A stretch of DNA of 64,000 nt from Allobacillus halotolerans (lineage in GTDB: Bacteria > Bacillota > Bacilli > Bacillales > Alkalibacillaceae), in NCBI RefSeq assembly GCF_028743495.1, contig NZ_CP117968.1, one strand, 5' to 3'. The notes beneath the pieces were generated by a model. It saw nothing but the letters and a program-made list of their open reading frames with translations, was not told the origin of the DNA and ran no database searches. Shown piece after piece: positions 41,205-50,994 of the stretch. The position numbers and the translations under genes are program-made. Numbering within the stretch: the first letter of the stretch is position 1; each line of letters begins with the position of its first letter.

Positions 41205-41232
41205 TTTATAACCATATTAGATGTTTTTGCAA
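41205..41232 (-). promoter_or_regulatory. Predicted promoter of the methyltransferase operon
   Basis: Minus-strand -35 TTGCAA (41232-41227), 16-bp spacer, -10 TATAAA (41210-41205). Upstream, at about 41258-41310, lie partly inverted GTGTTTGA / TAAACACTT elements that could be a control site. Confidence 0.5.
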
Positions 41233-41432
41233 AATTCATCAATAATAAGTTAATAACTTGGTGTTTGAACTGTGTTTGTTATGTTTGATTTTTTATAACT
41301 AAACACTTGAATCAATTTCATAAATCTCAGCCCTTACTGGGCAAGGGTTTTAAACATAAAAAAGGATGTACCTCCCCGAAATCTGTATAATAGTACTTGT
41401 CCAAACATTCCAAAAGACTGGGGGTACTCCTT

Positions 41433-41795
41433 ATGCCCTTTATTCGACAACCAAGCCTTTTTAGCATTCAAGAACTATACGATATGGAACTACCGAAAAA
41501 TATGATGCCATCATTTCAGCCATCGATATTAGAATGATTTATCGTGAAGTCATGAAAAAATCCAATTACGGCGCGCCTGAAGAACTGAATTATGCGTCAA
41601 TGATTATTTCTATTTCCATACGATATGTGGATCGAATACCTACAATCAAAAACGATTATACAAAGATATTGCTTTCAAATTTAATTACAGATTTTTAGTT
41701 TCGGATGCCATCCCGTCGGAAGTTTCTTATTCACGCATGCTCACGAATTAGCACAATCAGATGTCTTGGAGAAAGCTCAAAGAAAGCACAACTAG
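41433..41795 (+). pseudogene. Relic of an IS1182-family transposase
   Basis: ATG 41433 opens MPFIRQPSLFSIQELYDMEL, then stop codons and frame changes follow. Further segments KYDAIISAIDIRMIYREVMKK, YGAPEELNYASMI, FRFLVSDAIPSEVSYSRML and DVLEKAQRKHN are recognisable in shifting frames as the N-terminal third of IS1182-type transposases. The catalytic part is missing. Confidence 0.7.
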
Positions 41796-41986
41796 TTGTC
41801 ATTGCTTTTCTTATCGGTATTCCTTGTAAAGTATTCAGACTTAGTGCCAAACCCTTTAGAAATATCTTCTGTACCAAATCTGGTACCTTCATCTATATTT
41901 TGGGTACCAAATCTAGAAGTATTATCGGTGTTATTTGATCCACCACCTAGTTTATCATCCCAACTTCTTTCATCATCTTTCGGCAT
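41792..41986 (-). CDS. Small hydrophilic protein of unknown function
   Basis: A 64-residue, Asp/Asn/Thr-rich protein with a repeated RFGT(Q/E) element (SRFGTQNIDEG, TRFGTEDISKG, GFGTKSEY). AAGGGGG lies seven bases before ATG 41986, which supports translation. It follows the disrupted membrane-protein gene by 15 bp and was probably in its operon. No family recognised; it may be non-functional now. Confidence 0.5.
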   Translation of the reverse strand: MPKDDERSWDDKLGGGSNNTDNTSRFGTQNIDEGTRFGTEDISKGFGTKSEYFTRNTDKKSNDN

Positions 41987-42001
41987 AACGCTACCCCCTT
42001 C

Positions 42002-42495
42002 CTATATAAACATATTTATACTATAAACAATTGCTGTCATTATAATAGCAGCCATTATTGCATATAGACCTTTCTTATAAATTTCCACTTTCTTATTATT
42101 TACTTCATTATTGTGCTTAACTACTCTTTGATAATCAATCATAAGTTCCTTGGCAATTGTCTCAACTTTATCATGTGTATTATTTTCAACGAATCCTTTG
42201 ATAGCTAATCTTTTATATGTTTGTATAGATATTACTCTGACAAAATAAATAACTGCCAATACTAGAATGACCAATGTTAAAAAAGTAAGGATAATTACTA
42301 AAACGATTGGAAATGCCTGACCGATAGAATCAATCTCAGTTTTTTTCAAATCAGGTAACTTCAAACTACTAGATAGGAAGACTAAGAGTGCACCTGCAAA
42401 AGCTAGAAAAGTGCCTGTCCGCGCTTCCAAACTTCTTACCCTCTCTGCCTCATATTCATACTCTTTTGTATAACAGACAGCATTAACTCAGCAGA
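42002..42495 (-). pseudogene. Membrane-protein gene, 3' part, split by IS21 and frameshifted
   Basis: Encodes three hydrophobic segments (FLAFAGALLVFLSSSL, FPIVLVIILTFLTLVILVLAVIYFV, GLYAIMAAIIMTAIVYSI) after an amphipathic YTKEYEYEAERVRSLEARTG stretch with no start codon. The IS21 element begins at 42496. Joining to the fragment at 44900-44952 gives a gene start with TTG and AAGGGGG. A one-base deletion near 42463-42468 (after AELMLSV) also breaks the frame. A short product from TTG 42430 cannot be excluded. Confidence 0.7.
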
Positions 42496-42562
42496 TGTAT
42501 TTTGCAAGAGAAAATCTGATAAAAATGCAAAAGAAATTCGAGAACTTTGCCAGCCCCATTTT

Positions 42563-43292
42563 TTATGATGGGTAGTTCGATAGAGCGTGTGTAACACGAT
42601 AACTGTCACCGGTAAAACTTAGTATATGAGCATGGTGAATCACACGATCCACCAATGCAGCTGTCAGTCTTGCATCGACGAAGATGCGATTCCATTGGCT
42701 AAATTCCAGATTGGAAGTAATGATAAGGCTCTTCTGCTCGTACCAGTCCGTAACTAGCTGGAACAGTAGCTCAGCTCCATCCTTACTAAACGGAATATAA
42801 CCCCATTTCATCCAAAATGATGAGGTCCACCTTCTTGAACTTGTTCCTGAACCATTGAAGTTTACCCTCGTTCCAAGCTTTCTCCAATTGATCCACTAAA
42901 TCGGCTACGCGGTAGAAACGCACTTCATATCCTTTTCGACATGCTTGCCGTCCCAATCCGGTTGCAATATGTGTCTTGCCTGTACCGGGCGAGCCTGTCA
43001 GAATGACATTTTCTTTTCGCGAAATGAATCCCAAGCTCTCCAGGTCTCCACGATTGATCTGTGGTGGAAATTTCACCTGGTCACCCCATTGAAAATTGTC
43101 TAACTCCTTACCGTTCATAAATCTGGCTTTCTTTATGAGACGTTCACCCTTGGCTGTATCACGAAGGTCGAATTCCTGCTGGAATAAGGCTTCCAGGTAT
43201 TGACTGGGATTCTCGAAGGGGACTTTTTCATAAATATCTGCCACATAGGCTAGACGCAGCGATTTGCACATTTCTTTTAATCGATCACTCAT
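42563..43292 (-). pseudogene. istB: istB, IS21 helper ATPase, frameshifted
   Basis: DnaC-like ATPase starting at ATG 43292 (MSDRLKEMCKSLRLAYVADI) with Walker A GSPGTGKTH and Walker B LIILDEMG. One extra G in a G run near 42806 (ATGGGGTTAT for ATGGGTTAT) shifts the frame. The correct continuation YIPFSKDGAELLFQLV runs on in the other frame to 42563. Confidence 0.88.
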
Positions 43293-44748
43293 GGATATTC
43301 GCCTTCCCTTCAGATGCAAGCTCCGTTGGACACAAGGAATCATACATATTCCAATTCACTTCATATGGATGACTACCAAATTCTGAAGACGGATGACCCT
43401 TCGTGGGAAGTAATTCATAAAATCGTTCATCAATCTCATTCATACTATAGGTTACAATCAGTCCCATTAACCATTCAATTCGTTCTTTCTGTATCTCTGG
43501 TGATTCGATGTTTACGTAGCTGGCTATCCTTCCAGGTAGGTAAGGGAAATACCTAGAGTGGGATACAGATCGAGGTTTCCTTTTCCACATTCCCAAGATG
43601 GATGCCCATGGCAGTTCCCGGGATTTATTCATGTAAGGACGTGGCCCTTCACCTAACACCTCACCGTTTGGTGAGATCACCTTGTAGGAATCCCAATAAG
43701 TAATCACATACAATTGGCTATAATGATAACTGTTCGGAATATGAATGGGTTCACTGTCAATGAGGACTTCTCCATATTTATTGGCAGACACCGTTTGCTT
43801 GCCGAATACCGGGTAATCATTTTCCGGTAAGGCCAGGCAGTACTTTTTCTCTTCCTCAATAAGATTCTTTATCGGCTCGCCTTTCTTGTAGTGCTTACGT
43901 TCATGATCTTTCGTAGATTTCTGGGTGAGCATTTCCTCTAGATGGTCCAAATCCCGAATCACTGGAGAAGGAGTGAAGAAATTGTATCTTACATAGCCAA
44001 CTTTGTTTTCCACATGGCCTTTTTCATTTCCCTTCCTTGCATTACATGCCAGTGGCTCAAAGCCATAATGACTGGCGAATTTCAGGAAGCCTTCCGTAAA
44101 TATCGTATCGCCATGTTTTCCTCTTGCCCTTACTACGGCAGCAGGCAAATTATCGATCCGTAGCTTCCGGGGCACACGCCCCAATTGTTTGAATAACATT
44201 TTCAAACCTTCGAGGAAGCACTGTTGATTCTCTCCTGGCAAGGGAACAGTAAATCCCGCATTGCTGTAAGGCAGACTCATGATTAAGCAGTGAATATCTT
44301 TTGCTTTTCCGTCTTGGATGGCCTCCGTCATCCCAAAGTCAATTTGGGCTTCAGCCGGAGGATGTGTCAACCGGTCGTATTCCTCCTTGAAGGTCTCTCC
44401 ATCTTCCATTCGTTTTTCACGCCACTCTGCAATATAATTACAAACGGTTCAATATGATCCTGCGAACCCCAGTTCCTTGAGCTGTTCATAGATGTTCTTA
44501 TTATTACGTCGTAGCTTCTTCTTCAGAGCGTAATCCTCCAACAACCAATCAGAAACAATCTCTCCCCACTTCTCCTCATACATCATTCCACCCTTCTTAG
44601 GAATTACTTCCGAAGGGAGATGATCTTCATCAGCATATTTCTTGACCGTTTCCCAACTAAATCCCGTTCTCTCTGATATTTTATTAATCGATAATGATTT
44701 CACGTTTCTCAGTTTTTTGATATGATTAATTTCAGGCATTGCCAGCAT
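43285..44748 (-). pseudogene. istA: istA, IS21 transposase, interrupted by an in-frame stop
   Basis: N-terminal helix-turn-helix (LSINKISERTGFSWETVKKY), DDE core starting QIDFGMTE ... GFTVPLPGENQQCFLEGL and GNEKGHVENKVGYVR. A TGA at 44451-44449 interrupts an otherwise continuous frame; relatives have Arg here, so a CGA to TGA change is likely. The stop overlaps istB by eight bases as in active elements. Confidence 0.88.
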
Positions 44749-44899
44749 CCTTTCATTACCTCCACCATTAATTGTTTAGTCACTATTAACGGTAGGTTTT
44801 TTTGATTGGGCTGGCAAGCCTTTTTTCTTTGCCTTATGATAATTGCATAGTTCTAAGATTTTCTTTGCAATTCTCTCTACTTTTATTTTGCACTATACA

Positions 44900-44952
44900 G
44901 CAGAAGGATATTCTGTTTCAAAACTATCTAAACCATTATTATTTTCCTCCAA
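44900..44952 (-). pseudogene. 5' fragment of the IS21-split membrane-protein gene
   Basis: TTG 44952, with AAGGGGG seven bases upstream, reads MEENNNGLDSFETEYPSA up to the IS21 target duplication and continues across the element as AELMLSV before the frameshift. Together with 42002-42495 this rebuilds one protein of about 180 residues. Confidence 0.65.
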
Positions 44953-45009
44953 TTTATATCCCCCTTATACCTGAAAGTGACAACATTCACCTTGCTCTTG
45001 ACCAATAGA

Positions 45010-45396
45010 TTAAATGTTTATATCTATACTGGTATCATTAGGATCCCATGTACCTTCGTGTATGTTAAGCCACTGATCTTTTGTCACTTCTAATCTACCG
45101 TGTTCTAGTAATGACAACGCATAACCCTTTTTTATTTTATTTTTATTCTTTAATTCATGTATCCCGTGATAACCGTAACCAACAACGTAAATACGATCAC
45201 CTAGCACTAAATCTTCTGGATACTTCCTTTGGACAACAAGTTTCTCGTCATTATCAAGTGCAAAAATATCTAAATTATCTTTGCATTTAGGACAATACCA
45301 TTCTAGCTCAACGCTATAATCCAATTCGTCAGTGGTAAATTGTTCATCGCATGAAGAACAATAGTAATACTCCTTCCTAAACATATAACTTAACAT
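45010..45396 (-). CDS. Small zinc-ribbon protein of unknown function
   Basis: A 128-residue protein. CSSCDEQF ... CPKCKDNL (about 13-40) is a zinc ribbon; the rest (EDLVLGDRIYVVGYGYHGIHEL) is beta-rich without known family. AAAGGAG precedes ATG 45396 by nine bases. It is the gene before the split membrane-protein gene and could be the head of a small operon now broken by IS21. Confidence 0.6.
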   Translation of the reverse strand: MLSYMFRKEYYYCSSCDEQFTTDELDYSVELEWYCPKCKDNLDIFALDNDEKLVVQRKYPEDLVLGDRIYVVGYGYHGIHELKNKNKIKKGYALSLLEHGRLEVTKDQWLNIHEGTWDPNDTSIDINI

Positions 45397-45543
45397 GCTT
45401 CATTTCTCCTTTATACAATTCTTATTGATATGAAATGAAAAAAATAGGAATTATCTATCATCTACAAATTCTAACATTAATCTTAACATATATATCCAAT
45501 TCCCATCATACGGAACAATTGCGTCTCTTTTTCTATTTAAAAG

Positions 45544-45740
45544 GTTCTGTTAAAGTTTAGTGTTATTTTTAATGATGTACACTGAGTCGTTGAATTGTGA
45601 GAAGCGAAGGTGGCGCCTTCAGTTCGAAAAGCTCGAGCCGTCTCCGTACACTGCGAGTATTGCAGATGTCAACTTATGCCTTGTGGGTAAAGCGTTCGCC
45701 GATAGCGGATTACATTCCACAACGGACTTTACCAAAGCCT
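45544..45740. repeat. MITE-like structured interspersed repeat, copy 2
   Basis: About 197 bp related to 4817-5071 but inverted. Shared blocks are CTGAGT(C/T)GTTGAATTGTGA, GAAGCGAAGGTGGCG, GCTCGAGCCGT, GCAGATGTC, TTATGCC(T/C)T and ACAACGGAC(T/C)TTA. The middle hairpin segment is shortened. No credible gene; small frames here are repeat artefacts. Confidence 0.72.
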
Positions 45741-45742
45741 AA

Positions 45743-45786
45743 AACAAAAAACTGGCCCCTCCCTCTGAATCGAGATGAACCAGTTA
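45743..45786 (-). terminator. Terminator after the gntR gene
   Basis: Minus-strand AACTGGTTC...GGGGCCAGTT with an inner TCTC/GAGG pairing, followed by TTTTTTGTTTT, about 95 bp after the gntR stop. Confidence 0.6.
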
Positions 45787-45880
45787 ACCTATTATTCTAC
45801 GAAGTTCTCAACTCTGAAAGACAATTCCTTGACCCTGTTTTTGTTAAAAATATCAGACCTAGAAAGCCTTAACCGATAAA

Positions 45881-46516
45881 TTAACCAAGATAAACCTTCT
45901 TACCAGTTTTAATATGATTCTCAAGATTTTGCTTCGCTCGCTCAAAATCTCCATTTCTTATGGCATCATTAATAGAAACATGAGCTTCAATAGATTGCTT
46001 CATCCGTTCTTTTTCTCTCGTAAACACGCGCATACCTAAATGCAATAATCGATCTGTAATGTTGCTGAGAATCCAAACGAAATAATCATTACCATAGATC
46101 TCTAAAATCGCTTGATGGTAAGCTAAGTCATATTCCAAAAAACCGCGAACATCATCTTTGTCGGCCATTTCTTTTTGCTTAACAATTAATCCATCCAGTA
46201 GTTCAATTTGATCATCCGTGATGAGTTCTTCAATTCGCTCGAATGAAAACATTTCGGTCGCAAGGCGAACATCCATTAAGTCATTTGCTTCTTTCACAGT
46301 GATTTCCCGGATATAAATACCACGCTTAGGTGATATAGTCACGAAGTTATCGATATTTTGTAGACGCATGAGCGCTTCTCTCACTGGCGTTCGACTGATC
46401 CCCAGCCGATCGACAAGCTCTTGTTCTGAAATTACCGGTCCATCAATTTCACCATGGATGATCATATGTTTAATTTGTTCGTATGCTTGATCTTTTAAGT
46501 AGAGTTTTTTTGTCAT
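45881..46516 (-). CDS. GntR-family regulator, FadR/FCD subfamily
   Basis: A 211-residue regulator: N-terminal winged helix (AYEQIKHMIIHGEIDGPVISEQELVDRLGISRTPVREALMRL) and C-terminal FCD helical domain (DVRLATEMFSFERI, DLAYHQAILEIYGNDYF, HVSINDAIRNGDFERA) with the metal-binding Asp/His positions. ATG 46516 has AAAGGTG seven bases upstream. It is last in the RraA/TRAP/nitrilase/AEC gene row, but ISL3 copy 2 now separates it from them. Likely controls that operon through the TTGTATACA-type site at 53238-53257. Confidence 0.88.
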   Translation of the reverse strand: MTKKLYLKDQAYEQIKHMIIHGEIDGPVISEQELVDRLGISRTPVREALMRLQNIDNFVTISPKRGIYIREITVKEANDLMDVRLATEMFSFERIEELITDDQIELLDGLIVKQKEMADKDDVRGFLEYDLAYHQAILEIYGNDYFVWILSNITDRLLHLGMRVFTREKERMKQSIEAHVSINDAIRNGDFERAKQNLENHIKTGKKVYLG

Positions 46517-46553
46517 CAACTAACACCTTTATTCTAGTATTAATTAAATTATA

Positions 46554-47901
46554 GGTTCTTCACCGATAATTGTGGGTTTTGCTCCCTCTAATGCACTATT
46601 TCATCCGAATTTTCTCTAAAACGGCTGTTTACATTCTAATCGAATTCTTGTGAAGAAATGGTCTTGATTTCGATAGCCATATGCTTTGCGTTTAAGAACT
46701 TTGATTTTATTGTTTGTGCCTTCCATTGGTCCGTTGGTTAACCCATAAGTAAAAAAGTTTAATATTGGTTTCTTCCATTGCAGAAGGGTTTTAGCCACTT
46801 TTTGTAGAGCGGGAACCATTCCATACATATATTTTTGTATCCATTGTTTAAAATATCGGTCACCTTCATGAAAGTCTTTTGCTTCGTACATTTTTCTTAA
46901 GTCTTGCAGCGCTTGATAGAGTTCTTGGAGCTTAGGTTGATCTTCAAGAAGACAATCTCGTTCTTCCAATTCGTTATCCTTCAACTTACTAGGTAGCGTC
47001 ATAAGTAATCGACGTTGGTGACGAATTTTCTTATGTTTATCCTCTTTAGAAATCAATTTTCTCGTTTGTTCAATCGTTCTTGTGAGTAGTTGAATGACAT
47101 GGAATTTGTCAGCCACAATGTCAACTTCTGGCCAAACATCTATAATAGTTTCCGCTATTCCAGGTGCTAAATCCGTGACAACGACCTTTGGTGGTTGTCG
47201 AAATGGATAGTGAAGTAATCCATCCTGGATGGATTTTCGACTTTTCCTTCACTAGTTTGCCAAATATGACCCGTGGTCGGATCCATTAAGGCAAATGCAT
47301 AGCAATGACCTTTTCGAATCGCAAATTCATCTAAACATAGTTGTTCAGGAGAATCTGTTTCCTTGATATCAGGTAATAGATTTGAAGCTTGTTCGTAGAA
47401 CCATCGTTCAACGTTGGAGTACGGTTCTAACAAATTATTAGCGACCTCTTGAATCGTTTTACCAAAACAGTACTCGGTCACTGTTGCCTTAAAGTGTTCT
47501 GTGACATGGCCGCGCTGAGGAATACCTTCCCAGTTACTAGACCATGTAATACCGCAGAGAGGACAACGAAAGCGATAAACCGGTATCTGCACATATAAAT
47601 CGCGACGTCCTGGAATCCACTGATGACGTAACGTTCGTGATTTCCGGTTGTGAATATGCGCTTTAACATCGCACCCCGTGCAACGGTTATGAAGCTCGAC
47701 AGGCTTTAATGTTGCGACCCATCGATCATCTTCAGATTTAAATAATTCATGTAAACGAAACTCTTTCAATTGAATGAGTTCTTTAGTAAACTGACGATAC
47801 AAGTAGAACCTCTCCTCATTTTGTGTATTTGTTGGTTACTTATCACATTAGAGGAAGGTTCTACTTTTTTCAATGTTCACCACAACTTATAGTGATGAAC
47901 C
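46554..47901 (-). mobile_element. ISL3-family insertion sequence, copy 2 (frameshifted)
   Basis: 1,348 bp, one base shorter than copy 1, in inverted orientation. The same terminal inverted repeats and its own perfect 8-bp target duplication AAATTATA (46546-46553 and 47902-47909). It sits between the AEC transporter gene (stop one base from the duplication) and gntR. Confidence 0.95.
46616..47802 (-). pseudogene. ISL3 transposase with single-base deletion
   Basis: Same sequence as the intact transposase at 36735-37922 apart from loss of one G near 47247 (GAAGGAAAAG for GAAGGGAAAAG). This shifts the frame after TSEGK and stops translation before the second catalytic Asp. Confidence 0.92.
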
Positions 47902-47910
47902 AAATTATAC

Positions 47911-48858
47911 CTAATTTAGGATGATTTTAACAATAAATACAACCAAAGGTATTGAGCCTAATGAAACAATTGTTGAAATGACTGTTGTTTTAGTACCCAA
48001 TTCGACATTCGCTGAAAACCGTGCAAACAAAATCGAAGCTAAAGTTAACGTAGGCATCATCGTTTGCAGCACAATCACTTGTGATGTAACAGCATTAATA
48101 TGAAAGATGGATAGGCAGATGGCGACAAAAATCGGCAATATTAATAGTTTAATTGAAATAGGTAACCATACTTTTTCAGGAATAATCCCTTCATTTTTCG
48201 TTCGGTGCCGAAACATTTCCATTAATAGAATCCCAATATAAAACATGGCCATTGGCGCAGCTAAATTTGAGAGATTCACGGTTAGATCAATCAATAACTC
48301 GGGAGGCTTTAAATTAGCTAATGTCATACATAGTCCTAATACAATTGCTATCATTGGTGGATTAATCATCGGTTTAAAAGAGCGAAGCGAAAACTTTTCG
48401 TTATATTGAAGCATGACTGCGCCTAATGACCAAATAATCACATCCACACCTGCATCAAAGACAGCTGCAAGCAATGCACCCTCTGCACCGAAAATCATGG
48501 CACAAACCGGAATGCCGATAAACGCCGTATTGCCTAAGCCTGACATTATGGCAAATTCTTTGGCGTTTCTTTTTTCTTTTACGAGATAATGTGCTGAGAG
48601 AAAGCCAATTAATATGCCGATGAGACCAATTGCAATGGATGATAAAAATACAATTCCCATTTGGTTAATCAGACGATAGTCGATTTCCACTGTAAAAATA
48701 CTCGCCAAGATAATACATGGCATGGCGACATTGACAATTAGACTGATGAAGACGCCCTGTGTGTCGCTGTTGAAAGTTATTGTTCTCGACACAAGGGCGC
48801 CAATGGAAATCATCAGGAAAATCATTGCAATTGATTCAAAGATCAAATAAAGATTCAT
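47911..48858 (-). CDS. AEC (auxin efflux carrier) family transporter
   Basis: A 315-residue membrane protein with about ten predicted helices and the family's repeated pattern (FISLIVNVAMPCIILASIF, MSGLGNTAFIGIPVCAMIFG, MLQTMMPTLTLASILFARF). Members move carboxylates such as malate or other organic anions. Nine bp after the nitrilase gene. Probably imports or exports an intermediate of the same pathway as the TRAP system. Confidence 0.85.
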   Translation of the reverse strand: MNLYLIFESIAMIFLMISIGALVSRTITFNSDTQGVFISLIVNVAMPCIILASIFTVEIDYRLINQMGIVFLSSIAIGLIGILIGFLSAHYLVKEKRNAKEFAIMSGLGNTAFIGIPVCAMIFGAEGALLAAVFDAGVDVIIWSLGAVMLQYNEKFSLRSFKPMINPPMIAIVLGLCMTLANLKPPELLIDLTVNLSNLAAPMAMFYIGILLMEMFRHRTKNEGIIPEKVWLPISIKLLILPIFVAICLSIFHINAVTSQVIVLQTMMPTLTLASILFARFSANVELGTKTTVISTIVSLGSIPLVVFIVKIILN

Positions 48859-48867
48859 CGGTCTGTT

Positions 48868-49686
48868 TTACTGGAGTGAATCGTAATACTCCGGCTTTCT
48901 ATTTTTCAATGAAGGAATACTTTCTCTAGCACTTTCAATCAGCTTTTTATCCAAGTTGGCATAAGTGATGCCGACACCTTCAGAAGCTCTAGAAACGACC
49001 GTACCCCAAGGGTCAATCACCATGCTGTTTCCATAGCACGCTTTACCAGGTACGTTGGTTCCGAATTGCCCGGCTGCAATAACGTAGCATTGGTTTTCAA
49101 TCGCACGAGCGCGAAGCAGCGGTTCCCAGTGTAACATACCCGTATAACGCGTAAAAGCAGCAGGAATAAATAATATATCCGCTCCATCAAGGGCATAGCC
49201 ACGGTATAATTCCGGGAAGCGCAAATCATAACAAATACTTAAACCAGCTTTCCCAAATGGAAGTTCGACCATCTGTGGCTTTTGACCGTTTTCAATCGTG
49301 TTGGATTCCATATATTTCGATACCCCTTGTATTTCAATATCAAATAGATGGATTTTTTGATATTTGGCAACCAACTCACCTTTTGGATCAATCATCAAAC
49401 TCGTATTATATGACTTTTCTTCATCTTTTTTCTCTAATATACTACCTACATGAATATACATCTCATGCTGCTTTGCCAGCTTCATTAATTCCTGCGTTGT
49501 TTCACCGTTAGGAATTTCTTCTGCGTTCTTATTTTTATCCTTTTCTTCCCCCATAAAATTACAGTACTCCGGTAAAGAAACAAGCTCTGCTTTCTCGGCC
49601 GCTGCTTCTTCCACATATTTTTTTATCGTATCTAAATTCTCTTTTTTATCCCATTTTGTATTTAACTGAATCACGCCGACTTTCAT
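48868..49686 (-). CDS. Carbon-nitrogen hydrolase (nitrilase superfamily)
   Basis: A 272-residue amidase with the Glu-Lys-Cys triad E40 (LVSLPEYC), K111 (VAKYQKIHLFD) and C152 (LSICYDLRFPELYR). The motifs resemble the omega-amidase/Nit2 branch, which cleaves amides such as 2-oxoglutaramate. ATG 49686 follows GGAGG. Located between the TRAP transporter and AEC genes; the real substrate is not known. Confidence 0.87.
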   Translation of the reverse strand: MKVGVIQLNTKWDKKENLDTIKKYVEEAAAEKAELVSLPEYCNFMGEEKDKNKNAEEIPNGETTQELMKLAKQHEMYIHVGSILEKKDEEKSYNTSLMIDPKGELVAKYQKIHLFDIEIQGVSKYMESNTIENGQKPQMVELPFGKAGLSICYDLRFPELYRGYALDGADILFIPAAFTRYTGMLHWEPLLRARAIENQCYVIAAGQFGTNVPGKACYGNSMVIDPWGTVVSRASEGVGITYANLDKKLIESARESIPSLKNRKPEYYDSLQ

Positions 49687-49710
49687 GTAAAAGTCCTCCT
49701 TCATTATATT

Positions 49711-50994
49711 CTAATCAAATAGTAGTGATGGCAACCACAAGGAAAGTTGTGGGAAATAGCTTAATAAAATTAACGCAATAATCATCGGTGCGTAAAACGG
49801 CAAGATATTTTTTACAATATGCTCGAATTTCACCTTTCCGACCCGTGTCATGACATAAAGTCCAATTCCGACTGGTGGAGTGATCATGCCAAGCAGTAAG
49901 TTATACGACATGACGATTCCGAAATGCATGCGGTCAATGCCTAATGCATCAATGATTGGTAACAGAATCGGCACCATGATAAGCTTGATTGGAATTCCTT
50001 CCATCACCATGCCAAGCATCAACAGCAATAAATTAATGATCAACAGCATTAAGTATTTATTTTCTGTTAGTCCTAGTAAGAAATCAGACAGCAATATTGG
50101 CAGTCGCTCTGCGGAAATAATCCAGCCCATCGATGTACCAACACCAACTAGGAACATAATGAGCGCAGTCGAGCCAACACTTGCAATAAAACCGCCCTTC
50201 AAATTTTCAAACGTCAACTCCTTGTAAATCGCCGCACAAATTATTGCATACACGGCAGCGATTGCACCGGCTTCCGTCGGGGTCACCAGGCCACCTAGCA
50301 TCCCACCGAGAATAACGACAGGTGCCATCAACGCAAAGAACCCATCTTTAATCGTTTGACCAACTGTTTTCCATTCAAAAGGTTCAGGATCAGGTGCTTG
50401 CACTCTTCCAGTTGATACTTGAAAATAAACATAGATTCCGAGGGTCAACGCAATGAGCAAACCAGGAACAATCCCAGCGACAAATAACCTCTCTACTGAA
50501 ACCTCTGCCAAATACGCATAGACAATTAGCGGAACACTTGGCGGAATGATCGCTCCTATGACTGAAGAAGCCAAAACTAATGCTGCACTATAAGGCTTTG
50601 AATAACCTTTTTCGACCATCGCTCTCATCTCAATTGCACCGAGGCCCGCTTGGTCACCGACAGCCGTACCGGAAATACCGGAAAAAATGACACTCGCCAA
50701 TATGTTCACTTGTGCCAAGCCGCCACGGATAAACCCGACAATTGCAACAGAGAAATCAAATATCCGCTGTGTAATACCTGCAGAATTCATTAAATTCCCT
50801 GCTAAAATAAATAGTGGAACAGCTAAAAGTGTATATCCTTTGATTCCTTCAATGACTTGAGTGGTGAATACCTCCAGAGAGTAACCACCCATGAAAAGTG
50901 CTATTAACGTTGAGATAATCATTGAAAATGAAACTGGAAAACCAATCAGCAACAAGACTAAAAACACAATAAACATCGTTAGACCAAAAATCAT
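49711..50994 (-). CDS. dctM: TRAP transporter large permease (DctM)
   Basis: A 427-residue protein with about 12 predicted membrane helices and DctM landmarks: VPLFILAGNLMNSAGIT, SGTAVGDQAGLGAIEMRAM, PPSVPLIVYAYLAEVSV and MITPPVGIGLYV. It forms the sodium-coupled channel with DctQ, overlapping that gene by four bases. Confidence 0.92.
   Translation of the reverse strand: MIFGLTMFIVFLVLLLIGFPVSFSMIISTLIALFMGGYSLEVFTTQVIEGIKGYTLLAVPLFILAGNLMNSAGITQRIFDFSVAIVGFIRGGLAQVNILASVIFSGISGTAVGDQAGLGAIEMRAMVEKGYSKPYSAALVLASSVIGAIIPPSVPLIVYAYLAEVSVERLFVAGIVPGLLIALTLGIYVYFQVSTGRVQAPDPEPFEWKTVGQTIKDGFFALMAPVVILGGMLGGLVTPTEAGAIAAVYAIICAAIYKELTFENLKGGFIASVGSTALIMFLVGVGTSMGWIISAERLPILLSDFLLGLTENKYLMLLIINLLLLMLGMVMEGIPIKLIMVPILLPIIDALGIDRMHFGIVMSYNLLLGMITPPVGIGLYVMTRVGKVKFEHIVKNILPFYAPMIIALILLSYFPQLSLWLPSLLFD

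Larger units (their letters stand above)
42496..44899 (-). mobile_element. IS21-family element, inactive
   Basis: 2,404 bp. Ends read TGTATTTTGCAAGAG on the left and TGTATAGTGCAAAATAAAAG on the complementary right, each followed by further TGCAAAGAAAATCT-like sub-terminal repeats as usual for IS21. A 5-bp target duplication GCAGA (42491-42495 and 44900-44904) flanks it. Both istA (nonsense codon) and istB (frameshift) are broken. Confidence 0.88.

Noticed and set aside
42002..42430. Intact 142-residue membrane protein gene
   Set aside because: Coding character continues upstream of TTG 42430 without a start and across the IS21 element, so it is better seen as the 3' part of a broken gene.
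36636..47901. Composite transposon formed by the two ISL3 copies
   Set aside because: Each copy has its own perfect 8-bp target duplication, which means independent insertions.
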